In this document: one piece after another, positions 1-11,591 of the stretch
Layout: each line of letters starts with the position of its first letter
Position numbering within the stretch: position 1 is the first letter of the stretch
Assembly: GCA_038496445.1 (NCBI GenBank)
Contig: JALMLS010000536.1
Coordinates: forward strand, 1-64,000
Length of the DNA stretch: 64,000 bases
Origin: Trichosphaerium sp. ATCC 40318
Lineage: Eukaryota > Discosea > Flabellinia > Trichosidae
Reading direction: 5' to 3'
The notes under the pieces: generated by a model
What the model saw: the letters and a program-made list of their open reading frames with translations, nothing else
Database searches by the model: none
Told to the model about the DNA's origin: nothing
Translations under genes and position numbers: made by a program

Positions 1-1506
1 TTTAAAGGACAACGTAACAGACCTCCTGGAGATGAGTATAATATAGGTATAGATAAGACAATACATGTAAGAGCAAACAGGCAAGTCTAATCATAATTTA
101 TTTACTTCAACAAAAACTTACTATTTCTGTATTAGATATGTAAGTATAGCTCGAGAAGGCAAGTAATAAAACTGGCAATAGAAATGTGAATGCATTCAAA
201 CATATTTTCTTACTATCAAACTAGGTACTGTGAGTGTATCATGGGAAACACAAAATACGAAACGAGGATTCGAAGTAAGAAAGTGGCCTGGTCAGTTTCT
301 TGGTATCTTCCTACTTCTGGCAATACACGCTCATGGAGGTACTTTCCATTACCCAACAAATCAAGTTGTGTACCTCTTTATTTAAAGTGTTAAACCCAAC
401 CGAAATCTCAGAGCACTTTACTAAGTTTGACTTGATCAACTTAAAGTTTTCTTTTCTTATAGCTAATGGGTTCGTTTAGAGCGATCTGTATTGAATTCTC
501 TATCATACATCACTTCAAAGTCTTCATCGCTTTTGGGAAAACTTAATAACTCCCCGACAATAGAAATAATTGATTCAGTAAGAGGAGAATTGGTAAGAAT
601 CAATATAAAACAGAAACCACCAATTAACAAAATATTATTAAGCTGTCTTTGGCTACAACAATGACACGTTATACTCTTGCAATTAGTAATGATGATTGTG
701 GTGGAGCTACTGAATACTTAGAATTCTCTCAAGCGCTACGTAGTGTACGTCAATTTTTCCAAGGCGTTTGGGGGTTTTTTCTTACTTAATTCTTGTTTAC
801 AGATTTATTTAATCGACAAACAACGAAAAGAGCTTGGAACAGAGATTCGTGATGTACTTGATATAATTGAATTAAATCATTTGGAAGAAGAAAGGCGTCT
901 TAGAAGAGAAGAGAAGCAGAGTAAACTGGCCAAATCATCAAGACAATGGTGCTTTGATATTTCTATTGCAGTACGTGTCAAAGACATTCTTCTGTCATCC
1001 TTCATGCTTGCTTTGGGCCTTTTTTACTTCTCAGGCGAATAGTAATTTAACCATACGAGTATCTGGTTAGCAAACCAACACTCTGTGTTTGAGTGGCTTC
1101 CAAAGCTCACCTTTCTATTTTTCTTTGTTGGTATTTTGACTTACTGAGAATTTACTAGGTTGGTACTTCTGTGTTTTTGCCGTTAGCTATTGTATCTGGA
1201 ATATTTGGAATGAACAATAAGGATGTACCAATAAGTTGGTCATTCTGGAGTTGTATTGGAACATCAATTGCGTTCTCTGTTGTGCTGCTAGTAACATTTT
1301 TGATTTTGGCTTGCCGGTACGAAATCCAAACCAGTTTTCATTTGTTGGCTGGTTTTTTAACTTAGAACTAGTGTGAAGCATAATGAAAGTTCATGGCGCG
1401 GGTTAGTTCCAAGATCCCTGGGCATGAATAGGCGTAAAAGAGTATCAGGGAATATAGCAATGCGTCAACAAGATAGAGAGCATAACATGTACAATATACA
1501 CATTTA
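1..1506 (+). CDS. CorA-type Mg2+ transporter, 5' end outside window
   Basis: This is a membrane divalent-cation (Mg2+) channel of the CorA/Alr/Mrs2 superfamily. Several exons splice in frame: one running off the left edge and ending near 69, one near 485-593, a charged helical exon from about 802 to 970, a short exon, then the exon starting near 1160. The last part carries the first membrane helix (FLPLAIVSGIFGMNN) with the family's signature GMN just after it, then a second hydrophobic helix (SIAFSVVLLVTFLILAC). A basic tail follows and the stop is at 1504-1506. The preceding exon is rich in E, R and K, as expected for the long stalk helix of CorA. Part of the N-terminal domain lies outside the window or in exons that were not resolved. 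The family is clear from the GMN motif and its two helices; the ion specificity is inferred from the family. Confidence 0.8.
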
Positions 1507-1755
1507 GATCACAAAGAACACAGTTTAACCGTTCCAGTAACGTGATTATATGCTCCTAATGTCCTTTTCACTAATGTCTATGGGGGGCTATTGTAGGATA
1601 ATAGTGCAGTATGTTCTACTCGAGATAACGAACAAGGTGACTTGACGTTTTGTTTCTCAGGTTGAATGTAACCTTAATGTCACTAAGTGAGGGTATTTCA
1701 TTTTGTTCTCGAGACTGGCTTCTTTCTTGCACTTCTGCGTAAGATTGGTTTATAA

Positions 1756-3235
1756 ATGGCAGAGCCGAGGAGCTGGCAGCCGGGTTTAGGTGCCCTTAAA
1801 GTAAGTACAACCAAAACAGCGTTTCTTACTCCACAAAAAGGCTTCTGTTCAAGAAAGACACCTAATAAAGCTTGAAAAAGCTGGTTTTGGGACAATTGAA
1901 TCAATAGCGCATTCTAGTCCTACAAGATTATGCCAAATTAGAGGATTCTCTTCAAGACTATCAGAATTTATATTTGCAGAAGGTAAGGTGTTATATAAAG
2001 TGGTTAAAACGTTAAAACAAGAAAATGAATTCTGTGAAATACGAAAGAAACAACGCTTCTTTTACATTTTATTTTACGCTTGTGATGGACGCAACTTGTA
2101 ATATTTTGGCTCCACAGCGAGAAAGATATGCCGTCCTATTGGTAAATTTGCAGAAGATGAAAATGTAATTCGTGTCACGTGAGTTGGGACTATTCGTATA
2201 AAATTCCTACCAAAAAAACAAAAAAAAATTGTTGCTAGGAGTGGGTTACGCTGTATCGACTACTATGTTTCAGGAGGTTTCAAAGTAGGCGAAATACTGG
2301 AAGTACTAAGTGAAAATCCTCACAAGAGGATGTTACTTGCACATCAATTATGTATAACATGCCAGGTATGTCAACACAAAAAAGGACCAAGAAAAAAAAA
2401 AAGGAAGCTAAAATTGAAGTTTATATTTTTCTAGTTGCAGTCACGTGAAGGTGGTATCAACGCCAAAGCAATGTGCGTAAAGTTTAGAATTATATTTTAA
2501 TCATTCAAAAAAGATACGTTGATTGTAATAAAGAGATGAATGTGGATACGTCATTGTTAAGAAGACTTGCTCGCAGGTTTAACTTAAACGAACATATAGC
2601 GCTTGATAATATAGCTGTGGCACATGTACAGCATTTCGACCATGCTGTAGCTTCTCTAGACAACGTAAATAGTTTGTTTTCTATACATAAGATCTAACAA
2701 TTAAAAGGTACCTTCGATGTGTTCTGTTGAAGAATATGGTGTTTTGGTACTTGATAATTTTATTGGTTTGCTGAAATCAGAATACTCTGGTACAGATCTG
2801 TATACCAAATACCGTCTATTTTACATTTTATATAGGACGAAGTGAACTTGGTCAGAGAGCAACAGTATTATCAAGAACTTTACGGAAGTTGTTAAACATT
2901 GCTACAGAGTTCAATGGTTGCTCTTTTTTTTTCTTTCAGTTTTTATCTCGCAACTAGTTTTCTTATTACTTTCTTACTTCTTTTTGAAAGTTCTTGTTGT
3001 GATAGCTGATCAACTTATCCAACATCCAAATATGAGAGGTGTTGTTGGAGGAAATTACTTGGCACATGCAAGGGGAATGCGGTAAGCAACTTAGGTATTT
3101 TGTTAACTAATCATTGGTTTTACAAGGTTACTATTAACAGAAGAGCTTAATGGAATGACTGGGCTAAAAGCAATGGGTAATAGGTCTCATGATGAGAAAA
3201 TAACTATCCATGCTACAGATTCAGGATTTTATTAA
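1756..3235 (+). CDS. RAD51/DMC1-family recombinase-like protein lacking Walker A
   Basis: RecA/RAD51-family protein expected to act in homologous recombination in the nucleus. The ATG at 1756 opens a short exon, followed by about eight more. The N-terminal part keeps the helix-hairpin-helix region (LEKAGFGTIESIAHSSP). The core aligns without gaps to RAD51 from the GG that precedes the P-loop, through the 'KAIYVD' strand, a Walker B-like strand (YGVLVLDNFIGLL), the loop-2 region (VVGGNYLAHARGMRLLL) and a short C-terminus. The P-loop octapeptide GEFRTGKT of RAD51 is replaced by SENPHKRM, so the catalytic lysine and the following threonine are absent. The reading frame is open through all spliced exons, which argues against a plain pseudogene. 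It may be a non-ATPase paralog of the kind that stabilises RAD51 filaments; that role is inference. Confidence 0.82.
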
Positions 3236-3295
3236 TTGCAGTGAAGCGAGAAATCAACCTTTTCTAGAACATGTAAATAAACACCTCAACAATGA

Positions 3296-4952
3296 ATGTC
3301 ATCATTACTCATACATAACCTACACCCTTTTCATCCCTCACAGATGGGTGCTAACATGTAACTAAAACAGTTTTACTAGTTAACACTGCACACTCGGATT
3401 ATCTTCCCAACGTCGACCACTTGAATGCTCAATTGTTGATAGAAAAAAGTAGACTGGACAGATTTCTGCGTGTCATTTTAAACGGTAAACAAAAGCGTCT
3501 AATTCCGTTTGTATTGTCTTGTTGAGGTGAAGCATTGTATATGAGCAGTATGGCATGGCGGCTAGGCTTGTCAAGTAGAGTACGAACGAAAGCGACAAAA
3601 AGCTCGCGTTGTGCTAAGAGGAAATACCACATTGATGTCTTGGGGTCAAATACGGACGAAAATATGATTATATGTGACCCTAAAAGCGAAAAAGTTTTAA
3701 AATACAGAAAACAACGCCTAGAGGAGTCCAAAGAGAACTTGACATCACAACTTGGGTAATTAATGCAAACTAAATGTTTTTCGTTCTACAAGCGCTTAAC
3801 TCACTCACGTACGCACTAGACGCGTAGAAAGTGACCCAGAAGACGTATTACACCAACAGATAATGAACGTATTGAAAGTAACAGTCGTCAAGGAAATACT
3901 CAAAGCGGATATGTACGTTGATATACACAGCTACTAGTGTACGTTACGCCTGACGCATTAAGCGTAGAATGAGAGCGTTAACTTTAAATGAAAATCATCT
4001 GGCAGTATTTGTTGATCAAGGTGTACCTACAATCCCAGTGTTCTCTGATGCCCTTTACGTTAAGAAATTCAGAAGAGACTACCCACACGTTGAGGTAGAT
4101 AAAAAAGATTACCAGTCATCTGGACAAGGCATCGTACAGAGCCTTGTTTCTCACCATGAAAATCCATACTTATACCTTGACAACGAGTTTAAAATACCGG
4201 TAAGTAAGGGAGAATTCTGGATCACAATGAAAGTTTTTCAAGCAAAAAAAAACTTTGTCAGAAACTTTTTTTTTCGCTTGTTCTTCTTTTTTTTAGCTGA
4301 TTGTCGCTCTAATACACGTTTTTATTAGTTGGATAAAGATAAGTACTTACAAGCACAGAGATCATCATCTTTAGAGCGTATGATAGCGTATATGCCTCTT
4401 ACCGTACGGCGGAGAAACTCATTTTGTATTTCACAAAAAAACAGTTCTCAAACAAATCTTATTTTATGTTGTAAGAAAAATCACACTTTGTATCAATTTT
4501 CCGCTCTTTCCTCACTTTATAATTGTTCGCTGTTTATATTTTGCGTAGAAGGATGAAGAATCAAGGTCTTTAATACGAGAATGGTGGAAACTGTTAAGAG
4601 ATATTGATCACCTTTTTTTTACACGTCAGGAGTATGTTCAGGATACATCTAAGGGTCTAAGGGTATTTACATCGGATGTTTATATGCCGCTGGAAAAGTC
4701 AGACGAAGAAGAATTTGTTGCTTCTGGAGGTACACGAAATTGTCATCAAGTGGTACCAGCGCCTTACACGTTTATCCTATAGTCGAAAAAGTACTAGAGG
4801 ATTGCGTTTCAAAGGGATGTGATCTAAAAATCAACTACTTTTCAGATGCTAACAAAGCTGCTCTTTTAAACCAGCTAGAACCAGATATTGTTAGTGTTAC
4901 TGTTACATGTGATGAGTGTGCTAAAATGTTGGATGCAAGGCCTCAGGATTGA
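3296..4952 (+). CDS. Unrecognised multi-exon protein
   Basis: About eight exons join in frame. The start is the ATG at 3296 or the in-frame ATG at 3344, and the stop is at 4950-4952. The first 110 residues contain a segment (RFLRVILNG...MAWRLGLSSRV...RKYHIDVLG) whose pattern recalls an R3H nucleic-acid-binding domain but lacks the Arg-x3-His signature. The middle is acidic and helical (SDPEDVLHQQIMNVLKVTVV), followed by a mixed region with many aromatic residues and a C-terminal alpha/beta stretch ending in CDECAKMLDARPQD. No signal peptide or membrane helix is seen. I do not recognise the family. The good open frame through spliced exons, with GT donors and AG acceptors of the kind used elsewhere here, supports a real gene. 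It lies in the same direction as, and about 60 bases after, the RAD51-like gene. Confidence 0.55.
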
Positions 4953-5907
4953 GCACACTCAAAGGGCGTAATACAATAAAATACGTCAGTTTTTCGAAAC
5001 CTAACTAACAACGTGGTTTTGGTTTGCGCAAATGTTGGGGAACAATAGAGAAGGAAACTTCATAAACTACTGGTTCACAAAAGCCTTGTCGTGCAGAACA
5101 ATGCCCACGTTATTAATGCTGGTAGAGAGAACCGATTGAGCTGTTGTAACTGCAACCAGGACTGTCTAGAAAAATCTGTTTTAGAAAAAAAAGGCGAACG
5201 CGCGGAAATTACTTTACACCACTCGGTTAAACTCTATGTTGCTTTTTAAAGTTCCCATGTTGGAGTTTGTAGCTTTGGTACAAAAAATCCCGTTTCCCCG
5301 CGAGTGTCAAAATTTTAAACTGCTCACGAGAAGCACGACGTGCATACAAACGCTGTTGAAGGGCATTGAACTTGAGATTTGTTTAAGTTTCGTTTATCAA
5401 TAAAACCAAAACACTCCAATAGTTGGCAGAGCGAACCACGCCACTCAAATATATATTATTCTAGGTACGTAATGCATGGGTAATTCATTTGCCTTCTTTT
5501 TTGACTACGTTTCTGGTTCGGTACCCAAAACGAGCGAGCCTAATATGTATAGTCAACTTTATTTACTGTACCTTTACAAACAAAGCAAACCTCGGGTTTT
5601 TCTTTCCGCATTGTTTTCGTTTTTGCCTCTCGTGCAGCGTAAAATTAAACCTAGCTATCTCCGTGCCTATATCCACGTCTAAACTCCAAATTGCTCGAAC
5701 TCAAAAGCACTTCGCGAAATCTGTTTTTTTCGTAAATTGAGTTCTTTCGTTGCACCAAATAATTGCACAATTGCTTTTGATATAGTAAGCTTTGCAAGTT
5801 TAGACGAGAAAAAAAAATCCAACCTAAAAAAAAGAATACGATATCGAAATTGTCGCTTTTCATCCTTTTTTTATTGGCGCTTCTAACCAAACAAGCATCT
5901 AGTCGAT
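4953..5907. other. Intergenic stretch with no convincing gene
   Basis: About 950 bases between an unrecognised gene and the Zn2Cys6 factor. A cysteine-containing open stretch without an ATG (about 5046-5250, with SCCNCNQDC) follows a possible AG acceptor and could be a stray last exon. It cannot be linked in frame to the upstream gene with confidence. The rest shows only T-rich tracts. Confidence 0.4.
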
Positions 5908-8900
5908 ATGCAGGACGAGTACGAGGATGGAGTATACTATGTTGCTACTGCGAATGGCACAACCGATGGGAGAGCGGTGAAAAAGCGCAAAGTAAACAGA
6001 CCAGTAAGGCTTGTATCTCATGGTACGTGAGGTTCTGCATAATGATATAAGGAGTTAAATTGTTAGCGGAATTTTTCCAACTGTTTTAAAACACACTGAA
6101 AGCCCTGCACTTGCTAACAAACTACTAAAGCTTGCGATTTCTGCAAACGGAGACACCTAAAGTGTGATGGACAAAGTCCCTGCCACCAATGCAGCAAACG
6201 AAACGCATCGTGTATATACTCAGAGAGGAAAAAGCGAGGTACGTTATAGAGTAAGAATAACTGTTTTTTGATACTTTTTCTAAAGGCCCAAAACCACGCC
6301 GTAAAAAGATAAAAGAGGATAAAGGAGAATATGAGGAGCACTTACAGGTACATAAAAACATTCTGTACAACCATAAAAAAAAAAAAAACCAACACAATTT
6401 TTTTTAAGTTTGTTTTAGTTTTTAGTTGTACTAGCGCTCAGAATACTACCGAAACTCTTTTATTTTACCCAACAGGCGCTTTTTTGTGAGCTCGCACGCT
6501 ACGCGTTTCCCGAAAACGGTTTGCGGACTTTCTTTTTAAAACATTAGAATTGCTCCTCACGTATATTAGACACTTGTGGATGAATTACATAAAGCTCAAC
6601 AAGAAGCCGAAACTTGGAAGGAAAAATACCGAAGTGAAGTACAACGAACAAACCTAAAAAGGCCCCGTAGCGCTACTGATGATCAACCTACTTTTGATGC
6701 AGCATTATTTTTGGAAAAGACTTATGGGTAACCAATAATGGAAAAAAAACATTTTTTGTGATCATATTACGCAAGCGTTGTGTAATCCTGTATTAGGTGG
6801 GCTCAAGATGACGGATTACCTTTTTCGTTGGATACAGCAGGAGCTACAAAAGCTAGGTGAGTCAGTTTTTGGAAGAAATAGTCGATTTTTTGGGAGAAAA
6901 ACTAACTTTTACTCCCTTTGTAGGAACTTAGATTTTCAGACTTGCTTGAGAGCAATGCGTGTTAGAAAAGCCATAAGAGATTATAAACTGAACGCCAAGT
7001 TTGTAACGGCTTATGATGAAGTAATTCTTCCGTCACTTCCTTTCGTTAAGATAACACCTCAAACACATAAAGATCTACAGGAGCTTGCAGTACGTGCTTT
7101 TTTTATAACAGAAAAACATGGCGCAACCATTTTTTGACTATTTTTCTCAACTGAATAATTCCACTTGCCAGTATGACGCAATCAAAATACTAAAATACTC
7201 CTCAAAAATGCGCTTACTTCGGCAGTTTGCTAATTATGTATTTTTTGTAGAATATGCCCACTGAAGAGGTCTGTAAACACGATATTATTGTTGTTTCTGC
7301 TTTGGAATACTCCATGGTCTGTGCTTTAGGTCCGTACTTTGTTTCTTACTAATATCAGGCGCCTTTTTTTCATTAAACGGGGAAAAACGGACTTTTTCTG
7401 TTTTTTCCAAATTTCGCCATTCCTAACCACAATATTTTGATTTAAATGCGTGGAATATCATTAACGTTACTGTAGGCGCTGGATTATGCAAGGACAACGA
7501 AACTCAAGCTCAATTTGCAGATATATCTGGAAGTCTCGTTCATTATCTTCTCTACAAGAGACAGGCTCAACAGGATGTCTTACTCGTTCAGAGGCTTTTC
7601 GATTGTTTGCTACTTATGTGTCAATACTATATTATAAACTGCAACGAAAGCCAGTACGTCAGTAGACCAGAGACCGGTTCTCGCGTGTTGTTTCACAAGT
7701 ATTGAACCTTACTGAACTCTTGCATTAATCACAAATTTACTTAGGGGATACATGATGATAATGCTAGCTTACGCGATATTAAGGACTAATAAGAATATAC
7801 AAGTAATATCAACCTTATCAAAACAAAGGTAAAGTTTTTTTTCTTCAATCTCTTTGAGGCTTTTTTGTCTTTTTTTTGCTTTTTCTTATTTTTCGATAAT
7901 GTTTGTACAAGAAGTTTTGTTCGTTTTTTTTTTTTTTTTCTTGTCGTTCTGACTTTTTTAAATGAAATATGCTACGCGTTCTCGTATTTTTTATTAAACC
8001 GATTAATAGGTTTTATTGCTGTCTTATCGCTCAATGTAAAAATCCTAGTACAAGGATACATTGGTTTGAAATGTGTGAAGCCGAGTTGAATAAAATAGAG
8101 GATGAACAAGTAAGGAACAGGCAAATAGTCGTATTGTCTATTGTATACCTTAATATAAGCGATGGGCCATATAAGATGAAGTGGGATGTACGTGGTTATA
8201 CGAACTCTCTTTTTTTGTTTGTTTTTGGTTTTTCTTTCCTTTTTTTGATATTTCTCCTTTTTTCTCCGTTGAATTTCTGTTTGTTGACGTTTTTTCTGTT
8301 GTACAGGATGATGCTACTGCTGCTTCTTTAACTGCTACTACACAACGGGTTCTTGGCATGTTAGAGCAGGTAGATAGTGCCTCTAAGGATTCATTGAGGC
8401 AAGCTATGGACACAAGCGGTTCAAAAGTGACGCCATCTCTGTTCGGCCAAAATGTTCTTATTGCAAAGGAAATGGAAAAAAAGATATGTATTACTGGTTG
8501 TAAAGCTGCTGCGTTATGGAGGCTAGGTATGTACACGGAGAAACTCTGAAAAAAAAACGTTTTTTTTTCTGAACTTTTGCGTTGTTTGCGCTAACGCCAT
8601 CCCAGGACGGAATGCTGAGGCTGGTGAAATGGCTGGTTTGGCTATTATTAAATGCAAAGAGTTTGAACACCGTCCATGCTCTTTGGGGCTTCCAGCAGCC
8701 CTAGGTTACGCAGTCACAGTTTGTAAAGAATTGAGATTAAAGGCACAATTCCAAGAGGGAATTAGACTCATGTTGATTTTGGGTAAAATGTATCCAGTCA
8801 TTGCTGACTTGGCAAGGGTATGTATAACTACACAGAAACTCAATTGAATATAAACAGTTTCAAGAGAAAAATAGCCAATTTTGAAGAAAACTCGCCTTTA

Positions 8901-9080
8901 TTTTTTTTACTTGCAACGCTAATAGTTTTTTTCTAGACAATTTCTAAAGGCGTTGACAAGACAATGAATATCAAGCCAATGTTAAGTGCCAAAGGCAAAA
9001 AAACAAGAGATAAGCCAAACTGGTCCTTATTAGGGTCAATGTTCTCACCAGATGCTGCTGATGAGTTTGTATTTTATTAA
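5908..9080 (+). CDS. Zn2Cys6 fungal-type transcription factor
   Basis: Nuclear DNA-binding regulator with a binuclear zinc cluster. The ATG at 5908 opens a basic N-terminus (AVKKRKVNRPVR, a likely nuclear signal). The second exon gives the cluster ACDFCKRRHLKCDGQ and PCHQCSKRNASC, with cysteine spacing 2-6-5-2-6 as in Gal4-type factors. A basic linker (KPRRKKIKEDK) and a charged heptad-like helix (LVDELHKAQQEAETWKEKY) follow, the usual dimerisation coiled coil. Roughly eight further exons encode a long helical region resembling the fungal middle homology domain, ending at the TAA at 9078-9080. DNA targets cannot be read from the sequence. The family is nearly confined to fungi, which is the strongest single clue to the organism. 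Exon joins in the middle (7300-8060) are less certain than the zinc cluster. Confidence 0.85.
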
Positions 9081-9191
9081 AAAGACCTTCAAGGCAACAA
9101 CACACATTTTTTCGAAAAAAAAACGAAGGAAACTTTCAGGCGGATTCAAAAAAAGAAAGCCTCTGTGTTGCCCCACAAAGTGTTTTATTAC

Positions 9192-10319
9192 TTATTTTGG
9201 AATACTTTCCAAGTATCCGAATAATGTATTAAAGTATTGTGGATTCTGACAAGGCACTAATGATGGGTCTTTATCTTGGTAGCATTTTTTGAGGTTTGCA
9301 ATTTTCATCAATTTTGCGCCTGATACTTCCTCAACTATATAAAAACTCTTGTAAATAATAAAAACAAAAACCAACATCTTATAAACTTAGCATAAAGTTT
9401 TCAAAGTAAAAAAGTCTACGACGAAGGATCGTTAAAAGAAGAAAAAAAAATAGTTGCAGATGCTTTCTGCTTTTCTCTCCCGCGCAGAAACGTAAAATGG
9501 TTTTTTTTTTGTTTGAAAGACTTTAGGGTTTTTGCACACGTGATAAATAATATAATAAATTGGTTCGATTATGTACCTTGAAGTGTTAATGAATCAACAT
9601 CAACGTCCTTGTGTACAACATACACATCAGCGTATTCATTATTAATGTATGTTCCATTATTTGTAACAAAGTTGACTTTGACTGTTCCAATCTTATTGAA
9701 TTCCTTCTCTGGCAAATCTAAACCGAGCTCTTCGTGTAGCTCTTCTCTTGCTATACATATCAATGTTAGAAAGTCCAACACAATTGCCCAGAAGGAAGAA
9801 AAGTCGATTTTTTTCGAATTTCGCTTGAAAGTGGCTGTACGGCATCAAACCAACGTAAAAAGGTGTGGTTGCGCCCGTTTTGTTATGATACACGTATTAC
9901 GCCACTATAACGTGGGTTTCAGGGTTTCTTTTTTTTTGAAAAGTAAAAACTTACCTGTTTGCATTGATGTTGATCCAGCCTTCACGTGACCGGCTGCTGA
10001 GATGTCCCATAAGTTAGGAAATGATTCTTTGCAAGCTGCGCGCTTTTGAAGAACTACTTCGCCTTTGCTGCAGCAAAAATGAGTTAACTGAACTTCACAA
10101 CGCTGTAAGATCGCCTGATACGAGTCATCAGGCTACGTTAAAGTCGTTTTACAGCTTTAATGGCGAATGGCACTATTTTGTGTTTATTGCGTACCTGGTA
10201 GCGATCCAAACATGCACAACGCGGTGCAATAGCCCTTTTTTATGCACTTCTGAGCGTGGGAGGCTTTTACCAGTTAAATTACCGTTTTCATCTAATACAT
10301 CAAGATATTCTTCACTCAT
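9192..10319 (-). CDS. Nudix hydrolase, IPP-isomerase-like subgroup
   Basis: Cytosolic Nudix enzyme of the kind related to isopentenyl-diphosphate isomerase and bacterial YfcD. Four exons splice in frame on the minus strand. Exon 1 (ATG at 10319) reads EYLDVLDENGNLTGKSLPRS and HRVVHVWIATR, the typical start of this subgroup. Exon 2 gives EVVLQKRAACKESFPNLWDI followed by SAAGHVKAGS. Exon 3 completes the Nudix box as REELHEELGL, with the Glu residues that bind metal (REx2EEx2G). The last exon has a helical C-terminus (KLMKIANLKKCYQ). The substrate could be a diphosphate or an oxidised nucleotide; sequence alone does not decide. The Nudix box is interrupted by an intron between its glycine and REEL halves. 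Confidence 0.88.
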
Positions 10320-10697
10320 GATACTCTAGACAACACAGTGATGAATTTTAATTGCTAAATTCACAGTTTGCGAAGCGTTAAGCCATTTTTTGCTCAAATT
10401 CACTCCGATTGGCATTTCAATCATGAGAGAATGTCTTCTGCGCATTTTTGATTGTAGTTAAATACTAAATACAATGCGTTTCAATCTATGGTCGGTTTTT
10501 CAATCAGCACTTTCTGATTGAGTAGTGAGTACTCGCAATAACATCAAGATAGTGCCACTCGGTATGTAGCATAGTTCATTTAAGGTTTAAGAATGATTGA
10601 TACTCAAAAATTGGAAGTTTCTGAAAGAATAAAAGATCGATAGATTGATAACGTGTGGTTGAAAATCATAATTTAATAACTACACAACGATAACAGC
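10320..10697. promoter_or_regulatory. Divergent intergenic region
   Basis: The 378 bases separate the Nudix start on the minus strand from a possible plus-strand gene. It holds no exon I can support. It is AT-rich and would contain the promoter of the Nudix gene. Confidence 0.35.
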
Positions 10698-11120
10698 ATG
10701 TCCGTACTACTTCAAAACACCGGTAACCTCTTCCCTACTGCTGCCGCTTCGACAACATCGCGATACTTCGGCGGTGTCAGTTTTCGGCCTAGCGGTGGTC
10801 TTTTGGCGCCTATTGAGAGTACTCTGAGTAAGCCTACCGCAAAGCGAAAGCGCCAAAACAAAGAACGATTGACACTGATTGGAAAACGCCGCCGATCACA
10901 CAACGAGAGCGCAGAGCGCGGAACTAAACAAAAACGAGCGAGGTATAGCACTAAACGCTCAAGAAAAAGTAAACGAGTACAAAAACGCTTGGTACAGACC
11001 CGAAAACCAGAAGAGCCTTGGTTTAAACCATCTGAAACAGAAGCGGTATTTTCAGAGACCAACTTCAACGATACTTGCATCTTCTCGCCAGCTACTTGCT
11101 GGAAATGGTCAAGAGAGTAA
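10698..11120 (+). CDS. Possible small basic protein, unrecognised
   Basis: An ATG-started open frame of 140 codons with a very basic middle (AKRKRQNKERL, GKRRRSHNE, TKRSRKSKRVQKR), which would suit a nuclear or nucleic-acid-binding protein. A second frame downstream (from about 10879 to 11184) is also open and looks protein-like (LNAQEKVNEYKNAWYRPENQ), and the opposite strand is open too, so the true frame or splicing is unclear. The 5' region is GC-richer than the surroundings. No known domain is seen, and it may be an unspliced or chance frame. Confidence 0.3.
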   Translation: MSVLLQNTGNLFPTAAASTTSRYFGGVSFRPSGGLLAPIESTLSKPTAKRKRQNKERLTLIGKRRRSHNESAERGTKQKRARYSTKRSRKSKRVQKRLVQTRKPEEPWFKPSETEAVFSETNFNDTCIFSPATCWKWSRE

Positions 11121-11591
11121 TATAAAGACAACCAAAGCAAAATCTCATGTACTAGTAGACTTGTATACTAAAACAAAACTGTAACCCTAAATGTAAATAA
11201 AACGTGTACCAATACAACAAACACGCGTAGAACTTGATTATACGACGAGGTCTCTGGGAGCAACAATCAGAAAAATCAAAAAATGTTGCAGTTAGGTCTA
11301 TTTGCACAAGTAGGGTTGCTGTGCAACCTTTCCTGTACACAAACGAAAATGTCTGTAGCTTTTCCGCGAAATGGAGAAACCGGCTTTTTTGCTTTCGCTC
11401 ATGCGTCTTTGCTTTTTGCTTTTTCTGTTTTACATGTTGCCCACAAGTGCTTATTGAATCGTAAACCTTCCACACTCGAAACTGACATGACCTTAACTGG
11501 AGAAAGTTCACAAATTGGATTTCTTTCTACGAACTTTATTCGATTTTTCTGGAGTTTATATACATACTGTGCACGTGAACAGAAGCTGTCA

